Shown here in pieces: positions 61,850-64,000 of a stretch of DNA of 64,000 bases. A program made the position numbers and the translations under genes. Numbering within the stretch: position 1 is the first letter of the stretch; every line of letters begins with the position of its first letter. Origin of the DNA: Larimichthys crocea (lineage: Eukaryota; Chordata; Actinopteri; Sciaenidae); NCBI RefSeq assembly GCF_000972845.2, contig NC_040032.1:7208394-7272393 (forward strand), in the 5' to 3' direction. The notes beneath the pieces were generated by a model. That model saw only the letters and a program-made list of their open reading frames with translations. It searched no databases and was not told where the DNA came from.

Positions 61850-64000
61850 GAGAGAAGACGTAGAAAGACACACGTATGCACTCACAGACTTTGGACCCTT
61901 TCTGACTTCATTTTTCAATCATAAGTTTCTCCTACACAGTTCAGTGGTCCCTAAAGACAATACGGCCGTCATGCCAAAGCAAACTGTAATCACTCCTCAG
62001 AATGTAACTTTTTCTATTGCCTCCTAAATCCACTTTTTTCCACCTCTTTGCTTTGTTCCTTTTCTGTTCTCCCTGTTGTCCTCAATGGTTGCATTATGAT
62101 TCTAGACTACATTTCTTCAGCTCAGGGTCTCCAAAGGCTCTGACTCAGCACAGAAGGGTTTCTTTTCATCATCACGCCCCTAATTGTCTCTCAAACCTCA
62201 TCTCTCTTTTTTCTCATTTCCTTCTGCTCTTGTTCCAGACATACAAGCCCATAGACACAAACAAAAGAAACAAAAGAAGGTGTGTGTATGGCAGACTTTG
62301 CTCAATCACTGTGTAGGAGTGAAACAGCAACTGTCCAGAGCAGCCGTCTGGACCACATGTAGAGGTCAGCGACCGTACCACAGGGGCCAGTATCAGTGTC
62401 CCTCTCTCTGTCCCAGTGGAGCTATAGACTTTATTAATTTGTCCTCCTCAGAGGTCTCATAAACCACTGCAGGACGTCAGGGTTAACAGAAAAAGCTGGT
62501 GGGGAGTAGGATTTCAGGAGGATGCAAGAAATATAAAACAATGTTTTTTTATTTGTTTTATATGTCATGTAGACTCTAAATGGTCTGTCAGGAGCCTCGT
62601 AAATTAATAACAGATCATAGTATTTGTTGAATGGAATCAATGCACGTAATCTGAATGATGATTTATGTTGCATTTATTTTATATTCAGCTCAAAGACAAG
62701 CAAATATTTCAGCATTTCTATGGCTGTCAGCATTATGGTGATTGATACAGCGAATATACTCCTACTCCTGAGCGCAACCTCACTCCAATGAAGTATTGTA
62801 TAAGGAATAGCAGTCAGCCTTTCCATTGGCCTGCAAGGAGGTCAGTCTATGGTCTTTTTGCATGTGCGAATGTGAATGCTTCAATTCAACCTATGCGCAA
62901 ATACAGCAGCCGGCAATAGACTGGTTTTCTCTCTAGAGGTGGAAGACATTCCTAAAGTTAACTGTCCAGATTATACATGCACAGGGGGAGTGATTGTCTG
63001 GGTGAAAATGGCTGGCCGGCAAAGGCCAACACCCTCCATTGACAGCTCACCTCCTGCCTGGTCTTGGCCCTTTGCCTGCATCACACATTTATAGTTTTCA
63101 TAATTTTTACCAAGCATTTGAGGCATTCCAGTTTAGGTGTGAGCTTTGTGATCATTACTGAAGATTGTTAAAGCAGCGTCCCTCCGGTCTCCAAGTGTGA
63201 TGAATGAGTTATGTCAGGGCTAGATGGTCCTCCCTATTTCAGGATGTTTTGAGGAGTTATATGCTCAATAAATCTTCTCTTATAAATACGAGAGGAACAT
63301 GCATAAACAATTGGTCTCATTTTGAACATAATCTAAATATTTGTAGACCTCATCAAGAAGTAGAATGAGCATCTATCTCGTGAGAGTTTAGAGTAGACAT
63401 GCAGGTTAAATTTGCCAGAACAGTTATGAGTATATTTCCATAGTTTTGTGGTAGTGTGTGAAAGTATGTGTGTCAAACCTGGGCCAAACACCATTTGCAA
63501 ATAATTATTGGTGTTTGTTTTAACTTGCTGGAAGTACCAGATGGTGTGTTTGCTGCAGGATAACTGGCAGTGCAGTGTCAGGTGAGTTTTAGGTAGACTT
63601 TTGTTGCCATTCCTGCAGTCAGTGTTCCATCTGATGAGGAATATTGCTTCTGGCACATCAGACAGGTTAAAGCAAACAACCAACGTTTGGGAAAAAGTGT
63701 TTGACCCGGGACTGATGCACGACTTTGTGGACAGTATGTGTATCTGTTCATGATTAGATCCAGCCTATGATAAGACTGATTTAGCATTAGCATGAGGAGG
63801 ATATTATCTTTATGGATTTGCACATGATTTAGAGTTTGGGGAACATAGAGGATAAGCTTACAGTCTTAAACGACTGCTTTTCCCCATAAAGACCCTACTA
63901 AAGCAGCTATAGACTTACTTTCCCATGCATTCCATGTATTTGAGAGTGTGTGTCAGTTTCTGTGTGTGTGTTAGCTTGCTATCATGGAATAGAAATCTTA
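61850..64000. other. No gene recognised
   Basis: One splice-bounded 40-nt segment at 62240-62279 (TYKPIDTNKRNKR after CTTGTTCCAG) is open but isolated. Otherwise only chance frames are seen. Confidence 0.3.

Noticed and set aside
62240..62279. Possible 40-nt exon TYKPIDTNKRNKR
   Set aside because: Bounded by CAG and GTGTGT, but isolated, low in complexity and with no partner in phase that I trust.

Overview
The window is vertebrate nuclear DNA, almost certainly from a ray-finned (probably percomorph) fish. The evidence is split genes with GT-AG introns of 70 bp to about 2.6 kb, abundant CA/TG microsatellites, a fish-type L2 LINE fragment and short hAT-like elements, and proteins that read as teleost versions of known vertebrate genes. 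Nothing prokaryotic or viral was seen. All genes were assembled by hand from reading frame, splice sites and intron phase.

1-17,000: synj1 (synaptojanin 1) lies on the minus strand. I placed 24 coding exons from the ATG at 15,950 down to 560. They form one open frame of 3,385 nt (about 1,128 residues) covering the Sac phosphatase domain, the 5-phosphatase domain, the RNA-recognition-like domain and the start of the proline-rich tail. The rest of the tail lies beyond the left edge. The intron between exons 6 and 7 holds a decayed L2 retrotransposon.

17,000-22,450: an SLC46-family transporter, best matched to slc46a3, is on the plus strand. It has five coding exons, 477 residues and a stop at 21,879. 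It is divergently arranged with synj1. Fewer than about 400 bp, containing CCAAT, GC-box and TATA-like elements, separate the probable first exons.

22,450-64,000: this is mostly non-coding and rich in repeats. It contains a 454-bp hAT-like MITE with a perfect 8-bp target duplication, a second short element with inverted ends at TTAA, diverged repeats and many microsatellites. Two possible transcription units stand out. The first is a chain of small plus-strand exons (33,136 to 47,203), consistent in phase throughout, with a heptad repeat that runs unbroken across two splice junctions; I do not recognise the protein. The second is a CpG-rich, purine-rich stretch at 50,240-50,890 that looks like a promoter plus 5' UTR and ends in a consensus splice donor just after an ATG.

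No operon, CRISPR array, rRNA or tRNA was found. synj1 (phosphoinositide turnover in synaptic vesicle recycling) and the SLC46 transporter (probably lysosomal) have no known shared pathway; their link here is positional. The points most worth checking are the unidentified 33-47 kb gene, the 50.8 kb first exon and the competing sense/antisense exons at 61.7 kb.
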